A DNA stretch of 64,000 nucleotides from G963665495 sp963667575. GTDB lineage: Bacteria; Desulfobacterota; Desulfovibrionia; Desulfovibrionales; Desulfovibrionaceae. Positions 33,558 to 43,335 of the stretch are shown here, piece by piece. The stretch lies in NCBI GenBank assembly GCA_963667575.2, contig CAXXHY010000062.1, positions 82,564 to 146,563 on the forward strand. Reading direction: 5' to 3'. Position numbers and translations under genes: made by a program. A model generated the notes under the pieces. The model had not been told where the DNA came from. It saw only the letters and a list, made by a program, of their open reading frames with translations, and did no database searches. Position 1 is the first letter of the stretch. Each line of letters starts with the position of its first letter.

Positions 33558-34498
33558 AATGCCGGGAAAATATTTTCGGCAGCACGGGCGAGCCACCGCA
33601 GGCCAGGCCGCGGCGTACGGGCTCTTTTAAAGCTCTGGGGAGATGGAAAACAGACGAAGTCGATAAGCTGCAAGGCACGGCCAGGGATGCTCCTGAACAA
33701 AACCAATGGGAAAATCAGGCTTGGTACGACAAAGAACTGACGGGGGCATGTTCGGGCAGTTCGATGTAATTACACAGCGCAACTGAAAGTGAATGACTTC
33801 ATTGGCCAGCCGGACTTTTCGCCTGCTGAACTGGGTTCACCACTGGCCCTCTCATTTCTTGCCGGCGCTGACGGCGCAGTAACAGCTTTTAGTGTCATTG
33901 GCATATTTCAGACCACTTGCTAATAGTTATAAACCTGCGGATATGCCTGTCCGCGTACGGGCCAAAAGAAATCCCAATACTAAAGGTAGGAATTGACGCT
34001 TTTGCAATTTTCAGACGTACCGACGAACCCTAAATTGTAAAAAAAAACTAAAGATGACGTGAACCAGGAACAGGTATTGCGGCTGCCATACCGCTCTGTT
34101 TTTTGAAATATCGGGCGTATTCAGTGGGAATATCTTAAGATCGCCGGAAACGCCGTCAGGCGGCGCAGGAAACGGCCCGGAAGTTTACTTTTTGTCTTTT
34201 TCACGCTAATACCGCCTATGATTTAGGGGCATGGCATGGCATAGGGTTGGTTCTTTGTCTCATACCCAACAAAACAGGGCGGCAATTACAACGCAAATTG
34301 CTCAACGCCGCCAACTCTATCCAGGACGTTCACACAACTCCTTCCCGAGCCGGATCAACGCACTCCGACGTCGGTTTCCGACCGACGCCTTCTTATGCCC
34401 TGCGCGACCATAATCTCGGGACAGCCAACGACCCCCTGGCACTGGTCGTCCGTCACGCGACTTCCTGCCAGCCAGCTTCTATACGAGAGGAGAGAACC
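33558..34498. other. 940-base non-coding gap between flgF and oadG
   Basis: No convincing gene on either strand. It holds the upstream region of the sigma-54 promoter, where activator sites would be expected, and the leader of the oad operon. A long hairpin-capable stretch (GGCGGC near 34275 with GCCGCC about 30 bases on) lies 200 bases before oadG. A TATGAT near 34218 could be a -10 box. Nothing further is recognised. Confidence 0.4.
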
Positions 34499-34801
34499 AT
34501 GCAGATTGATCCCATGGAAACGCATATCCATATGAGTTTCCAACAAGTGCTGGATGGGAACGGTATCGCCATTACCGTCACCGGCATGCTCATCGTGTTT
34601 TTTGCCCTTGCACTCATCACCCTGTACCTGACGTTTTTGCCAAAAGCATTACAGCTTCTTGATAAATGGTTTCCCAGCAAAGAGGAGCACCACATGGTTG
34701 CGGACCAGCCGCAAACCCAGTCCTCCTTTTCGCCGGAACTGGCAGCCGTCATCGGCTACGCGCTGCACCTGGAACTGAAGAAGCACCCCCGTTCGCGCTG
34801 A
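34499..34801 (+). CDS. oadG: oxaloacetate decarboxylase gamma subunit
   Basis: 100 residues from ATG 34499, with GAGAGGAGAG upstream; the frame is open 84 codons further up but without similarity. One membrane helix (ITVTGMLIVFFALALITLYLTFLP), then a polar tail ending in ELAAVIGYALHLELKKHPRSR, the layout of sodium-pump decarboxylase gamma subunits. It bridges alpha and beta subunits. First gene of gamma-beta-alpha-pckA. Confidence 0.85.
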   Translation: MQIDPMETHIHMSFQQVLDGNGIAITVTGMLIVFFALALITLYLTFLPKALQLLDKWFPSKEEHHMVADQPQTQSSFSPELAAVIGYALHLELKKHPRSR

Positions 34802-34865
34802 TTTCCGACCGGACCGGATTTCTGCGAACTTTATTACACTTGTTACATTTGGAGTGAAGAGGCAG

Positions 34866-35993
34866 ATGGAAATTTTCATCCAGTTTTTGGGCACTACCGG
34901 TTTCATGAACATGACCTGGGGCAACCTGATCATGATCATAATCGGCATCACATTCATTTCCCTGGCCATTGCCAAGGATTACGAGCCCCTTCTGTTGGTG
35001 CCCATTGGTTTTGGCGCCGTGGTGGGCAACATTCCGCTTGTGGACGGCATGCCCCTTTCCGTATACGACCCGGGCAGTGTTTTGAGCTACATCTATTACG
35101 GCGTGACTCAGGGTATCTTCCCCCCGCTGATCTTCCTGGGCATCGGGGCCATGACCGACTTTTCCAACATGCTTTCCAACCCTAAACTCATTCTGTTGGG
35201 AGCAGCCGCCCAAATCGGCATTTTTCTCACCCTCATGGGCGCACTGTACCTGGGATTCACCCCATCGGAAGCGGGCTCCATCGGCATCATCGGCGGAGCT
35301 GACGGCCCCACGGCCATCTTCCTGGCGTCCAAACTGGCCCCGCACCTGCTGGGAGCCATCGCCATCGCGGCCTATTCCTACATGGCGCTCGTACCGGTGA
35401 TCCAGCCCCCCATCATGAAGCTCCTGACCACCAGAAAAGAACGGCTGATCCACATGAAACCGCCCAGAAAAATCTCCAAGCGGGAAAAACTATTCTTCCC
35501 GGTGGGCGCGTTTCTGATTTCCGCCATCATCGCACCCGGTTCGATTGCGCTGATCGGCATGCTCTTTTTCGGCAACCTGCTCAAGGAATGCGGTGTCACC
35601 GAGCGCCTGGCCAACACGGCCCGTACCGCGTTAATCGATATCGTCACCATACTGCTCGGCTTTTCCGTGGGAGCCAGCACGCAGGCGCAGACCTTTCTCC
35701 GGCCGCAGTCCATTCTCATCTTCGGCCTGGGCGCGCTTTCGTTCTGCATCGCCACGGCGGGCGGCGTACTGTTCGCCAAGTTCATGAACCTCTTTTTGAA
35801 AGACAAGATCAACCCCCTGATCGGCGCTGCGGGCGTATCCGCGGTTCCGGATTCCGCACGCGTGGCCCAGATGGTGGGACAGAAAGAGGACCCCAAGAAC
35901 TTCCTGCTGATGCACGCCATGGCCCCCAACGTTGCCGGCGTCATCGGTTCGGCCATTGCCGCCGGTGTGCTGTGGTCTGTAATGGTAAAATAA
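34866..35993 (+). CDS. oadB: sodium-translocating oxaloacetate decarboxylase beta subunit
   Basis: 375 residues from ATG 34866; a GTG at 34854 is a possible earlier start. About nine membrane helices. GIGAMTDFSNMLSNPKLILLGAAAQIGIF, SIGIIGGADGPTAIFLASKLAP (with the ion-binding Asp in GGADGPT), and AGVSAVPDSARVAQMVGQKEDPKNFLLMHAMAPNVAGVIGSA are family hallmarks. It decarboxylates carboxybiotin and exports Na+, so the complex stores decarboxylation energy as a sodium gradient. Confidence 0.94.
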   Translation: MEIFIQFLGTTGFMNMTWGNLIMIIIGITFISLAIAKDYEPLLLVPIGFGAVVGNIPLVDGMPLSVYDPGSVLSYIYYGVTQGIFPPLIFLGIGAMTDFSNMLSNPKLILLGAAAQIGIFLTLMGALYLGFTPSEAGSIGIIGGADGPTAIFLASKLAPHLLGAIAIAAYSYMALVPVIQPPIMKLLTTRKERLIHMKPPRKISKREKLFFPVGAFLISAIIAPGSIALIGMLFFGNLLKECGVTERLANTARTALIDIVTILLGFSVGASTQAQTFLRPQSILIFGLGALSFCIATAGGVLFAKFMNLFLKDKINPLIGAAGVSAVPDSARVAQMVGQKEDPKNFLLMHAMAPNVAGVIGSAIAAGVLWSVMVK

Positions 35994-36066
35994 CAAGAAA
36001 TCTCCTGGGCCCGCACGGAGCAGACCTCCTGACGGGCGCCAACAAATAAGACGAGAGGATCAGGGC

Positions 36067-37872
36067 GTGAGTAAAAAGACAGTCAAATTCATGTGTACGG
36101 CGTTTCGGGATGGCTTCCAGTCCGTTTACGGCGCACGGGTATTCACCAGGGACTTCCTCCCCGCGGTGGAAGCCGCGTACGATGCCGGCATCCGCTGGTT
36201 CGAAGCCGGAGGCGGTGCACGCTTTCAATCTTTGTATTTCTATTGCAACGAAGACGCGTTCGACATGATGGACCAGTTCCGCCAGGTCACCGGACCGGAT
36301 GCGGACCTGCAGACCCTGGGCAGAGGCGTCAACGTGGTCGGCCTCGAATCCCAATCCAGCGACATCATCAAAATGCACGCGGACCTGTTCGCCAAACACG
36401 GCATCAGCACCATCCGCAATTTCGACGCGCTCAACGACATCAACAACCTGGTCTACAGCGGCCAGTGCATTGTCGATGCCGGACTCAAACACCAGATCTG
36501 CATCACCATGATGGAACTGCCTCCCGGATGCTGCGGCGCGCACACTGCCGACTTCTACATGGACAGATTGCAGCAGATCCTGGATTCCGGCGTCCACTTT
36601 GATTCGCTGTGCTTCAAGGACGCCTCGGGCACATCCGTGCCGGCCAAGGTCTACGAGACCATCAAGCGGGCCCGCAAGGCGCTTCCCAGCGAAGTCAGCA
36701 TCAATTTTCACAGCCACGAAACCGCGGGCATCGGCGCCATGGGCTACAGGGCTGCCATCGAAGCCGGCGCTGATTCCATCGACCTTTCCATGGCTCCGGT
36801 TTCCGGCGGCACCTGCCAGACGGATATCGCTGTCATGTGGCACGCGCTGCGCGACACGGACTACCAGCTGGACGTGGACATAGACAAGGTCATGCGGGCC
36901 GAGGAAGTCTTCAAAGACTGCATGAAAGACTACTTCATGCCGCCCGAAGCCACTCGGGTCGAGCCGCTGATCGCCTGGAGTCCCATGCCCGGCGGCGCCC
37001 TCACGGCCAACACGCAGATGCTGCGCGACAACGGCCTGATGCACCGCTACAATGAAATGATCGCGGCCATGGGCGAAGTCGTCCGCCTGGGCGGATTCGG
37101 CACATCCGTGACGCCCGTATCGCAATTCTATTTTCAGCAAGCCTTCAACAACGTCATTTTCGGACCCTGGACCAAAATTGCCGAGGGGTACGGCAAGATG
37201 GTTCTCGGATACTTCGGCAAGACGCCTGTCCCGCCGGATCCGGAAGTCGTCAAAATCGCTTCCGAACAGCTCAAACTGGAGCCCACCGACAAGACACCGC
37301 TGGAGATCAACGACGCCGATCCGAGCAAGGGCGTTCCCGCTGCCACCAAGATGCTGGAAGATGCCGGCCTGCCCGTGACTGATGAAAACATCTTCATCAC
37401 CGCCACCTGCAAGGAAAAAGGCATCGCCTTCCTGAAAGGCCAGGCAAAAGTGGGCGTCCGCAAAAACGTCTCCATGGAAACGCCGGTGATGGCCGACTCC
37501 AACGAGCCCGAAGGCTACACCATCACCGTGGGCGGCCGGAACTATTCCGTGATGATCGACGGCGGCACGGCCACTGTTGACGGACAGGTCTACAAGCTCG
37601 ATTACAAACTCGGCCTGGGAGAAACGGGCAAAGCCGACAAGTCCGCAGGTTCCGCAGAAACAAAGCCTGTCCAGGCGCCCATGCCCGGACTGGTGCTGCG
37701 CATCGAGCAAAAAGTGGGCGACAGGGTCAATGAAGGTGAAACAATTTTGGTTCTTGAAGCCATGAAAATGGAGGTGTCCGTTACCTCGCCGTGCGCCGGC
37801 GTGGTAGCTTCGCTAAAAGTTTCCCAGGGAGACCAGGTGAACTCGGGCCAGGTTGTGGCTCAAGTTTCCTGA
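36067..37872 (+). CDS. oadA: oxaloacetate decarboxylase alpha / pyruvate carboxylase B-type subunit
   Basis: 601 residues, GTG start after GAGAGGATCAGGGC. N-terminal carboxyltransferase barrel: FMCTAFRDGFQSVYGARVF with metal-binding Asp, SLCFKDASGTSVPAKVYE with the active Lys, INFHSHETAGIGAMGY with metal-ligand His pair, then SMAPVSGGTCQTDIAVMWHAL. The C-terminus is a biotinyl domain with EAMKMEV (K567 biotinylated). The barrel sequence is divergent from enteric OadA (EAGGGARFQSLYFYCNED where others have VWGGATFDACLRFLNED), so the substrate could be oxaloacetate or, in reverse, pyruvate carboxylation. With oadB and oadG adjacent, the sodium pump is favoured. Confidence 0.9.
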   Translation: MSKKTVKFMCTAFRDGFQSVYGARVFTRDFLPAVEAAYDAGIRWFEAGGGARFQSLYFYCNEDAFDMMDQFRQVTGPDADLQTLGRGVNVVGLESQSSDIIKMHADLFAKHGISTIRNFDALNDINNLVYSGQCIVDAGLKHQICITMMELPPGCCGAHTADFYMDRLQQILDSGVHFDSLCFKDASGTSVPAKVYETIKRARKALPSEVSINFHSHETAGIGAMGYRAAIEAGADSIDLSMAPVSGGTCQTDIAVMWHALRDTDYQLDVDIDKVMRAEEVFKDCMKDYFMPPEATRVEPLIAWSPMPGGALTANTQMLRDNGLMHRYNEMIAAMGEVVRLGGFGTSVTPVSQFYFQQAFNNVIFGPWTKIAEGYGKMVLGYFGKTPVPPDPEVVKIASEQLKLEPTDKTPLEINDADPSKGVPAATKMLEDAGLPVTDENIFITATCKEKGIAFLKGQAKVGVRKNVSMETPVMADSNEPEGYTITVGGRNYSVMIDGGTATVDGQVYKLDYKLGLGETGKADKSAGSAETKPVQAPMPGLVLRIEQKVGDRVNEGETILVLEAMKMEVSVTSPCAGVVASLKVSQGDQVNSGQVVAQVS

Positions 37873-37943
37873 GAACTCGCGGATCAGGGGCCCGCGACAG
37901 TTTCCAAAGGGAACGGAAACGTGACTGAAAAAGGGGTTTACAA

Positions 37944-39677
37944 ATGGCAAGTCAGTCGACGTTTGCCTATTACAAGGACGATCTCTCGCAGATACCGCCC
38001 ATGCGGGCCATTGCGACGACGCTCTTGCTGGACAAACGCATTCGCAAAGTCAACGCAGCAGAAGCTTATGAGCTGGCATGCGAACAATGGGACGTCCAGC
38101 AGACGGATCTGGAAATCTATCCGGCAGCTGCGCAACGGCTCGGACTGCCGAAAGGGGCAACCGTACTCAACCATAACCACGGCAAAATAGTCGGCCGGAC
38201 GGCAAAAGCCAGACGCTTTTACAACCGCCTGTGCGCTGCCGAACAAAACAAGGTGGCCGGAGATCTCCGCGACGCCATTTCCAATCTGCAGAAAAAATCC
38301 CTGATCAAGGCCGAAGGCATTGTCGGCCTTGACCAGGATCTCATGATCAAGGCCACCATCATCGGCGCCGAGGACGACGCCATGAACATCTTCAACTGGC
38401 TGTGCAATTTCACGCCTTTTGAGGAACTGGCCGAACAATACGCGAACAGTCCGCAACTGCCCATCCAGGACATCATCATCATTGGCGACAATGACTGGGA
38501 CCTGGACGACCCCTACTACCACAAAGTAGGCAATACGCAGCTGGCTCTGGTGGATGAGCTTTCCAATGTCATCTACAATTTCGGCATGCGCTATTTCGGC
38601 GAACGCAAAAAGGGCACGCTTACCCTGGCCTGGACATCCGGAATCCGCGTGGGCATGGCCGCCTGCCACGGCGGCATCAAGGAGATGGATTTTTCAGCCT
38701 GCTCCGACCCGCAGGCGCAGAAGATCGGCAAGCGTTCCGTGGCTTTTTTCGGCCTTTCCGGCACCGGTAAAAGCTCGCACACCAATTCCCACGACAACGG
38801 CGGCACCCTGCCCGCAGGCTTCCAGAAAGTCGTGCTCCACGACGATGCCTTCCAGATCGACTGCGAACAGAAAACCTGCCGCGTCTGGGAACCCACTCTC
38901 TTCGACAAGACCGATTCCCGGCCCATGGATCATCCGGACTGGGGCTACTTCATCTCCTGCATGAACCACGCGCTGCTCGATGTGGACGGCAAGATCCTGC
39001 CCCTCGGACTGGACGTACGCAATCCCAACGGGCGTGCGCTGCTTTCGCGCGATCTGCTGGGAACGCATGTGAACCGCTGCGGTTTCCCCAGATTGATGTG
39101 CTGGCTGATGAAGGACACCTGCCTGCCGCCGATCATCCGCTACGAGAACCCGCATCTGGCGGTGGCCATGGGCGCCACGCTCATGACCAAGCGCAACCGG
39201 GCGGAAAACGTCACCGAAGACGAACTGAACAAGCTCGTATTCGAGCCTTTTGCCAATCCTTTCCGGGTATACGAGCTCTGGAAGGACATCGAAGCCTTTA
39301 CCAAGGTTTTCGAATCCGGCGCAACCGGCTTCAACTTCAATTCCGTGGGATTCTGGAGAAAATCCGACACCAACCTGTCCAAGATCCCGCTGCAGACCTC
39401 TCTGACCCTGCAGACTGCCATTCTGCTCGACAAACTCGAATGGGAACCGTGGGATCTGTTGCCGGGAGCGCAGCTGCCCACCAGGGAAAGCGTGGACAAG
39501 ATAATCCCCGGCTATTATGATATGTACAACCCGGCCACTGTGCAAAAATACAGGGAATACCTGGCCCTGCTTCAGGACCGCTTTGCACAGCGCCGCCACT
39601 ACCTGCGCAACACGGACCTGCAGGATCGCCCCGATCTGCTGGAGACGCTGCTCCAGTGCCTGGCCATCAAGGAATAG
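37944..39677 (+). CDS. pckA: phosphoenolpyruvate carboxykinase (ATP-type family)
   Basis: 577 residues, AAAAAGGGG before the ATG. The kinase-1a P-loop is FFGLSGTGKSSHTN, with the metal site KVVLHDDAFQID as kinase-2, and RYENPHLAVAMGATLMTKRNRAENV later, all consistent with the PckA fold using ATP. The N-terminal 230 residues are longer and more divergent than in E. coli. It converts oxaloacetate to PEP. As last gene of oadGBA-pckA it links C4 acids to PEP, with a terminator following at once. Confidence 0.85.
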   Translation: MASQSTFAYYKDDLSQIPPMRAIATTLLLDKRIRKVNAAEAYELACEQWDVQQTDLEIYPAAAQRLGLPKGATVLNHNHGKIVGRTAKARRFYNRLCAAEQNKVAGDLRDAISNLQKKSLIKAEGIVGLDQDLMIKATIIGAEDDAMNIFNWLCNFTPFEELAEQYANSPQLPIQDIIIIGDNDWDLDDPYYHKVGNTQLALVDELSNVIYNFGMRYFGERKKGTLTLAWTSGIRVGMAACHGGIKEMDFSACSDPQAQKIGKRSVAFFGLSGTGKSSHTNSHDNGGTLPAGFQKVVLHDDAFQIDCEQKTCRVWEPTLFDKTDSRPMDHPDWGYFISCMNHALLDVDGKILPLGLDVRNPNGRALLSRDLLGTHVNRCGFPRLMCWLMKDTCLPPIIRYENPHLAVAMGATLMTKRNRAENVTEDELNKLVFEPFANPFRVYELWKDIEAFTKVFESGATGFNFNSVGFWRKSDTNLSKIPLQTSLTLQTAILLDKLEWEPWDLLPGAQLPTRESVDKIIPGYYDMYNPATVQKYREYLALLQDRFAQRRHYLRNTDLQDRPDLLETLLQCLAIKE

Positions 39678-39705
39678 AGCGCAGGTGAATTATTCGCCGT
39701 ATGGA

Positions 39706-39733
39706 GGGGGATGCCGGCGGCATCCCCCTTTTT
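39706..39733 (+). terminator. intrinsic terminator after pckA
   Basis: GGGGGATGCC (39706-39715), loop GGC, GGCATCCCCC (39719-39728), TTTTT. Closes the oad-pck operon. Confidence 0.9.
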
Positions 39734-39782
39734 GGATTACAGACCATAAAAACCGGCACCTTGCCGGCCCAGGAAAAGCGTC

Positions 39783-40253
39783 ATGGAATTCACGATCAGG
39801 GAACTGCTGGTCGAGGACTGCATCACGGCCTCGAGGCTTATTCACCGGGTGGCGGAAACCTTCATAGCGCCTGATTTTTCCGAACAGGGAATGCGGCATT
39901 TCCTGGCCTACGTACGCCCCAGCGCCCTGTGCGAACGGTTGGAAGAAGGCGGCATGCTTCTGGGGGCCTTTGTTGCGCAGCAGCTCATCGCCGTGCTGGA
40001 AATGCGTGACGGTTCGCACATCTCACTGCTGTTCACGGACGGCCGCTGGCACGGCCGGGGCGTGGCCCGAACACTCCTGCAGCATGTTCTGGATCTGCCC
40101 CCCAACCTTATGGGCAAGGCGGATGCGCTCACAGTCAATGCTTCGCCCTATGCAGTCCCCATATACCGGAAAATGGGCTTTACCATCACCGGACCCGAAG
40201 GCGAAAACAACGGCGTACGCTCCACTCCCATGATGAAAATCCTTTTCTGTTGA
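39783..40253 (+). CDS. GNAT family N-acetyltransferase
   Basis: 156 residues. TIRELLVEDCITASRLIHRVAETFIAPDFS is typical of the YiiD/YafP-like group, HISLLFTDGRWHGRGVARTLLQHVL holds the acetyl-CoA loop (H-G-R-G-V-A), and AVPIYRKMGFTITGPE closes the fold. Acceptor unknown. Monocistronic. Confidence 0.82.
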   Translation: MEFTIRELLVEDCITASRLIHRVAETFIAPDFSEQGMRHFLAYVRPSALCERLEEGGMLLGAFVAQQLIAVLEMRDGSHISLLFTDGRWHGRGVARTLLQHVLDLPPNLMGKADALTVNASPYAVPIYRKMGFTITGPEGENNGVRSTPMMKILFC

Positions 40254-40449
40254 TTCTCCCTGCCTCATGCTGCTCCGACCTTGCCCGGCCGGCCCGGACA
40301 GCGGCCATTGAAAAGCACCACCTTTACTCGTCTGCAAAAATTCTTATACTCTAAGGTAACGATGATAATCACTCTTTCGCCTTTGCAAGGCTGAACGCAG
40401 ACGAACCGAGCAAAACAATCCGCCCATGCGGAAACTATAGGACAGCACC

Positions 40450-41163
40450 ATGGCCACTTTTCGAAAAATCAAGCAGGAACTGTTACAGGCACTTCAGTCC
40501 GATGATTGGGAAGAGCGTATCAAGACGTATGAGGAGCTGGAACCCAAAAAGCTGCTGAATCCGTTGCTGGCCTTTGTGCACCATGAAAGTCTGCTACGCT
40601 GGCGCAGTCTGGCCATGCTCGGACCTGTTGTGGCCAGGATCGCGGACGCGCGCATGGAGGACGGCAGAATCGTCCTGCGACGTCTGATGTGGAATCTGAA
40701 TGAAGAATCCGGCGCACTGGGCTGGGGTTCGCCCGAAGCCATGGGCGCCATTCTGGCGTCCCATTACGGGCTGGGAAAGGAGTTCCACCGTATTCTGGCA
40801 TCGTACACCTTTGATCCGGAAGGCTGCGAGGCCAACTTCATCGACCACGCGCCTCTCAGACGCGGCGCGTACTGGGGATTGGGCCGTCTGGCGGAAGTGT
40901 ACCCGGATCTGGCCATCAACGGCCTGCCGGGACTGCTCCAGGCCCTCGAACTGCAGCGTACGGGCGAGGATCCGGACGATCCCGTGGCCAGGGGCTATGT
41001 GGCCTGGACACTGGGACTTCTGGGCAGACGCGGCGGCGCGGACGGCATGGAGGCCTTGCAAAGCCTTCGCCACGACACCGACGAACTGGAACTGTTCCGC
41101 AACCGGCGGCTCGAAAGCACCAGCGTGGGCGCGCTGGCCCTGGAAGGACTGCAAAAGATGTAA
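40450..41163 (+). CDS. HEAT-repeat-like protein (DVU0298-type)
   Basis: 237 residues built of helical pairs resembling HEAT repeats: LLNPLLAFVHHESLLRWRSLAMLGPVVARIAD, APLRRGAYWGLGRLAEVYPDLAINGLPGLLQAL, DDPVARGYVAWTLGLLGRRGGADGMEALQSL. The family is, to my knowledge, confined mainly to Desulfovibrio and relatives and has no assigned function; a scaffold or lyase-like HEAT role (as in phycobilin lyases) is speculative. Cytoplasmic. It converges on the gene at 41164 with no gap. Confidence 0.75.
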   Translation: MATFRKIKQELLQALQSDDWEERIKTYEELEPKKLLNPLLAFVHHESLLRWRSLAMLGPVVARIADARMEDGRIVLRRLMWNLNEESGALGWGSPEAMGAILASHYGLGKEFHRILASYTFDPEGCEANFIDHAPLRRGAYWGLGRLAEVYPDLAINGLPGLLQALELQRTGEDPDDPVARGYVAWTLGLLGRRGGADGMEALQSLRHDTDELELFRNRRLESTSVGALALEGLQKM

Positions 41164-41487
41164 TCAAAATTCCTGATTATAACGCTCGAGAACATCGTTC
41201 AGATTGATATTCTTGCACTCCCATTTGCCCCCCTCCCTGGTGTAGCGCTGCATGGTGAAGGCGTATTGGTCGATATAATCCACTCCGGCCTTGGCCTCTG
41301 CGTCCAGGCAGGCGCTGAGATCATCAATAAAATCTTCAATAAAAAAATAATTTCCTTCATAACCAAAATCGAGCGTTCCTTTTTCAAAGGAATGCTCGGT
41401 AAAGCCGTATTTTTCCACAAGTTCATTCGCCTGGGTCTCGGTGAGCCCTCTGCTGTATCCGTAGACCCGAATCTCGCTGTTTCCCAT
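41164..41487 (-). CDS. small hypothetical protein
   Basis: 107 residues from ATG 41487 (MGNSEIRVYGYSRG), with AGGAT six bases upstream. Acidic, with LTETQANELVEKYGFTEHSFEKGTLDFGYEGNYFFIEDFIDDLSACLDAEAKAGVDYIDQY. No signal or membrane segment. I do not recognise a family. Its stop directly abuts the stop of the HEAT-like gene. Confidence 0.6.
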   Translation of the reverse strand: MGNSEIRVYGYSRGLTETQANELVEKYGFTEHSFEKGTLDFGYEGNYFFIEDFIDDLSACLDAEAKAGVDYIDQYAFTMQRYTREGGKWECKNINLNDVLERYNQEF

Positions 41488-41690
41488 CGGATATCCTGTC
41501 AACCATCTGATATAAAACGTTAATCCAAAGCAGATATTTCATTTTCTCCTGTTTATCAGCCACCTGAGAAAACCGTACCATGGCTTGTATCTGCATATCG
41601 GGTGGAAAATCAAGTAGAAGCAGGCCAATATCCCCCCTTTCAGGTCAGATTTTTTGATCCGTCCTACTGAAATGTTTCGAAAATCTTGCC

Positions 41691-41748
41691 TTGACAACTT
41701 TTTCACAATTTCATAACTATTTTTCCTTCACATACTGGCAAATGTGAA
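41691..41748 (+). promoter_or_regulatory. TTGACA promoter with TTCACAT-N8-ATGTGAA palindrome
   Basis: A perfect -35 TTGACA at 41691-41696 is followed by a poor -10 region around CATAACTAT (41712-41720). Directly downstream, 41727-41748 is a perfect 7-bp inverted repeat with 8-base spacer. It precedes the TauE start at 41820 by 70 bases. A repressor site over the start of transcription is the simplest reading. Confidence 0.45.
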
Positions 41749-41819
41749 ATTATCGTCAGAGGAATCCGTATGCATTTTGCAACCTGCACAGCTTACATGG
41801 GATTTTTTTGGGGGTCTTC

Positions 41820-42795
41820 ATGGTGCTACGTGTCATCAAACAACTCACTTGTCTATGGCTCGTGCTGGGTGTTGCTCTGGCAAGCTCACCCGTCTGGGCC
41901 GCGGCCGAAAGTGCTGCCGCCAGCGTTGATGCAACGCCCTGGTGGTACTGGCCGGTCATTCTCTTCTTCTTCTGCTTTGTTCTCGGCGTTATCGCTGTTT
42001 TGGCGGGAGTTGGCGGCGGCGTTTTGTATGTTCCGCTCATCAGTGGATTCTTTCCGTTTCACATCGACTTTGTCCGCGGCGCGGGCCTGATGGTGGCCCT
42101 GGCCGGTGCGCTTGCCGCCGGTCCGGGATTGTTGAAACGAAACCTCGCCAGTCTGCGACTGGCACTACCCGTGGCCTTGATCGCCTCGACCTGTTCGATT
42201 ATCGGCGCCATGCTGGGTCTGTACCTGTCATCGCTCAATCCGAATATCGTCCAGGGCTGCCTGGGACTGACCATCATCGGCATTGCCGTCCTGCTGCTCT
42301 GTTCCAAAAACACCGAACGGCCTGTGGTAACCAAACAGGACGCCATCGGCATGGCTCTCGGCCTGCAGGGCATCTACCACGATGCCGCTTCGGGCGAGGA
42401 TATCGAATGGAAAACCCACCGCACTCTGGCGGGTTTCTGTCTGTTCGTTGTCATCGGCATCATGGCCGGCATGTTCGGCCTGGGCGCCGGCTGGGCCAAC
42501 GTTCCCGTTCTCAACCTGCTTATGGGCGCTCCGCTCAAAGTCTCGGTCGCCACTTCCAAGTTCCTGCCTTTCCATCACCGATACTTCGGCCGCTTGGATA
42601 TACATGAACAAAGGGTGCGTCATCCCCCTGATGGCGGTTCCTTCCATTCTGGGCCTGATGCTCGGCTCCTTCATGGGCGTACGCATTCTGGCCAAGGTCA
42701 AGGCCAAGGCCATTCGCTACATTGTCATCGGCGTCCTTTTCTTTGCCGGTTTCAAGGCGCTGGACAAGGCCATGGGCTGGAACATCATCGGTTAA
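41820..42795 (+). pseudogene. TauE/SafE family permease, frameshifted
   Basis: The frame from ATG 41820 encodes a signal-like first helix, then FCFVLGVIAVLAGVGGGVLYVPLISGFFPF, the TauE signature, through GIMAGMFGLGAGWANVPVLNLLMGAPLKVSVATSKF. At 42567-42568 the frame breaks; removing one C restores KFLLSITDTSAAWIYMNKGC and the end ALDKAMGWNIIG. The corrected protein is about 324 residues with eight or nine helices, normal for the family, which exports sulfonates, sulfite or other organic anions. A central cytoplasmic loop (QGIYHDAASGEDIEWKTHR) is longer than usual. It pairs with the small membrane protein 24 bases downstream. Confidence 0.8.
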
Positions 42796-42819
42796 CCGGG
42801 AAAAGCGAGGTTACACATC

Positions 42820-43240
42820 ATGTCTAGCAAATCAACCAAAGCCTCCCCGGAACAAATGCGCTATGCCAACATTCTCAGCATGGGCGCCTGGGGTGGTATT
42901 GTCCTGTTGTTCGTCACCTACATCATCTACCTGTCCGGCATTATGGGCGCGCATGTGCCCATGCAGGATGTCATCGCCAACTGGGACAAGGGTGTCGACG
43001 AATACATGCACATCACTAATTCGCCTCACGGCTGGGCCTGGCTCAGTCTGATCCATGAAGGCGATTTTCTGAACTTCATCGGCATCGCCGTACTGGCTCT
43101 GATGACCATCGTCTGCTACTTCACGCTGATTCCGGGATACCTGAAAAAAAGGCAACAAGATCTACGCAGGTATCGTCATTGCCGAAATCATCGTTCTAAC
43201 GGTTGCCGCTTCCGGCATTCTCGGATCCGGAGGTCATTGA
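42820..43240 (+). pseudogene. small membrane protein of the TauE operon (DUF1634-like), frameshifted
   Basis: From ATG 42820: MSSKSTKASPEQMRYANILS, helix GGIVLLFVTYIIYLSGIMGAHV, a loop, helix FLNFIGIAVLALMTIVCYFTLIP, then the frame is lost at a run of seven A (43144-43150). With six A it continues GNKIYAGIVIAEIIVLTVAASGILGSGGH and stops at 43240, giving three membrane helices in 139 residues. Small partners of this type accompany TauE permeases; similarity to DUF1634 is by layout more than by clear motif. A strong terminator follows at 43288. Confidence 0.65.
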
Positions 43241-43287
43241 CGCATCCGCGCCAGACCGCAGTTCACTATTCCCTGATCAAACAATTC

Positions 43288-43320
43288 GAGCCGGTCGCTT
43301 TGCAAGCGGCCGGCTCTTTT
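43288..43320 (+). terminator. intrinsic terminator of the TauE operon
   Basis: GAGCCGGTCGCTT (43288-43300), loop TGC, AAGCGGCCGGCTC (43304-43316), then TTTT. 13-bp stem with one G-T pair. Confidence 0.9.
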
Positions 43321-43335
43321 GTTATGAATGCGTCC

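Noticed and set aside
40355..40375. Possible Fur box (GATGATAATCA) upstream of the HEAT-like gene
   Set aside because: Only about half the consensus positions match and the palindrome is broken.
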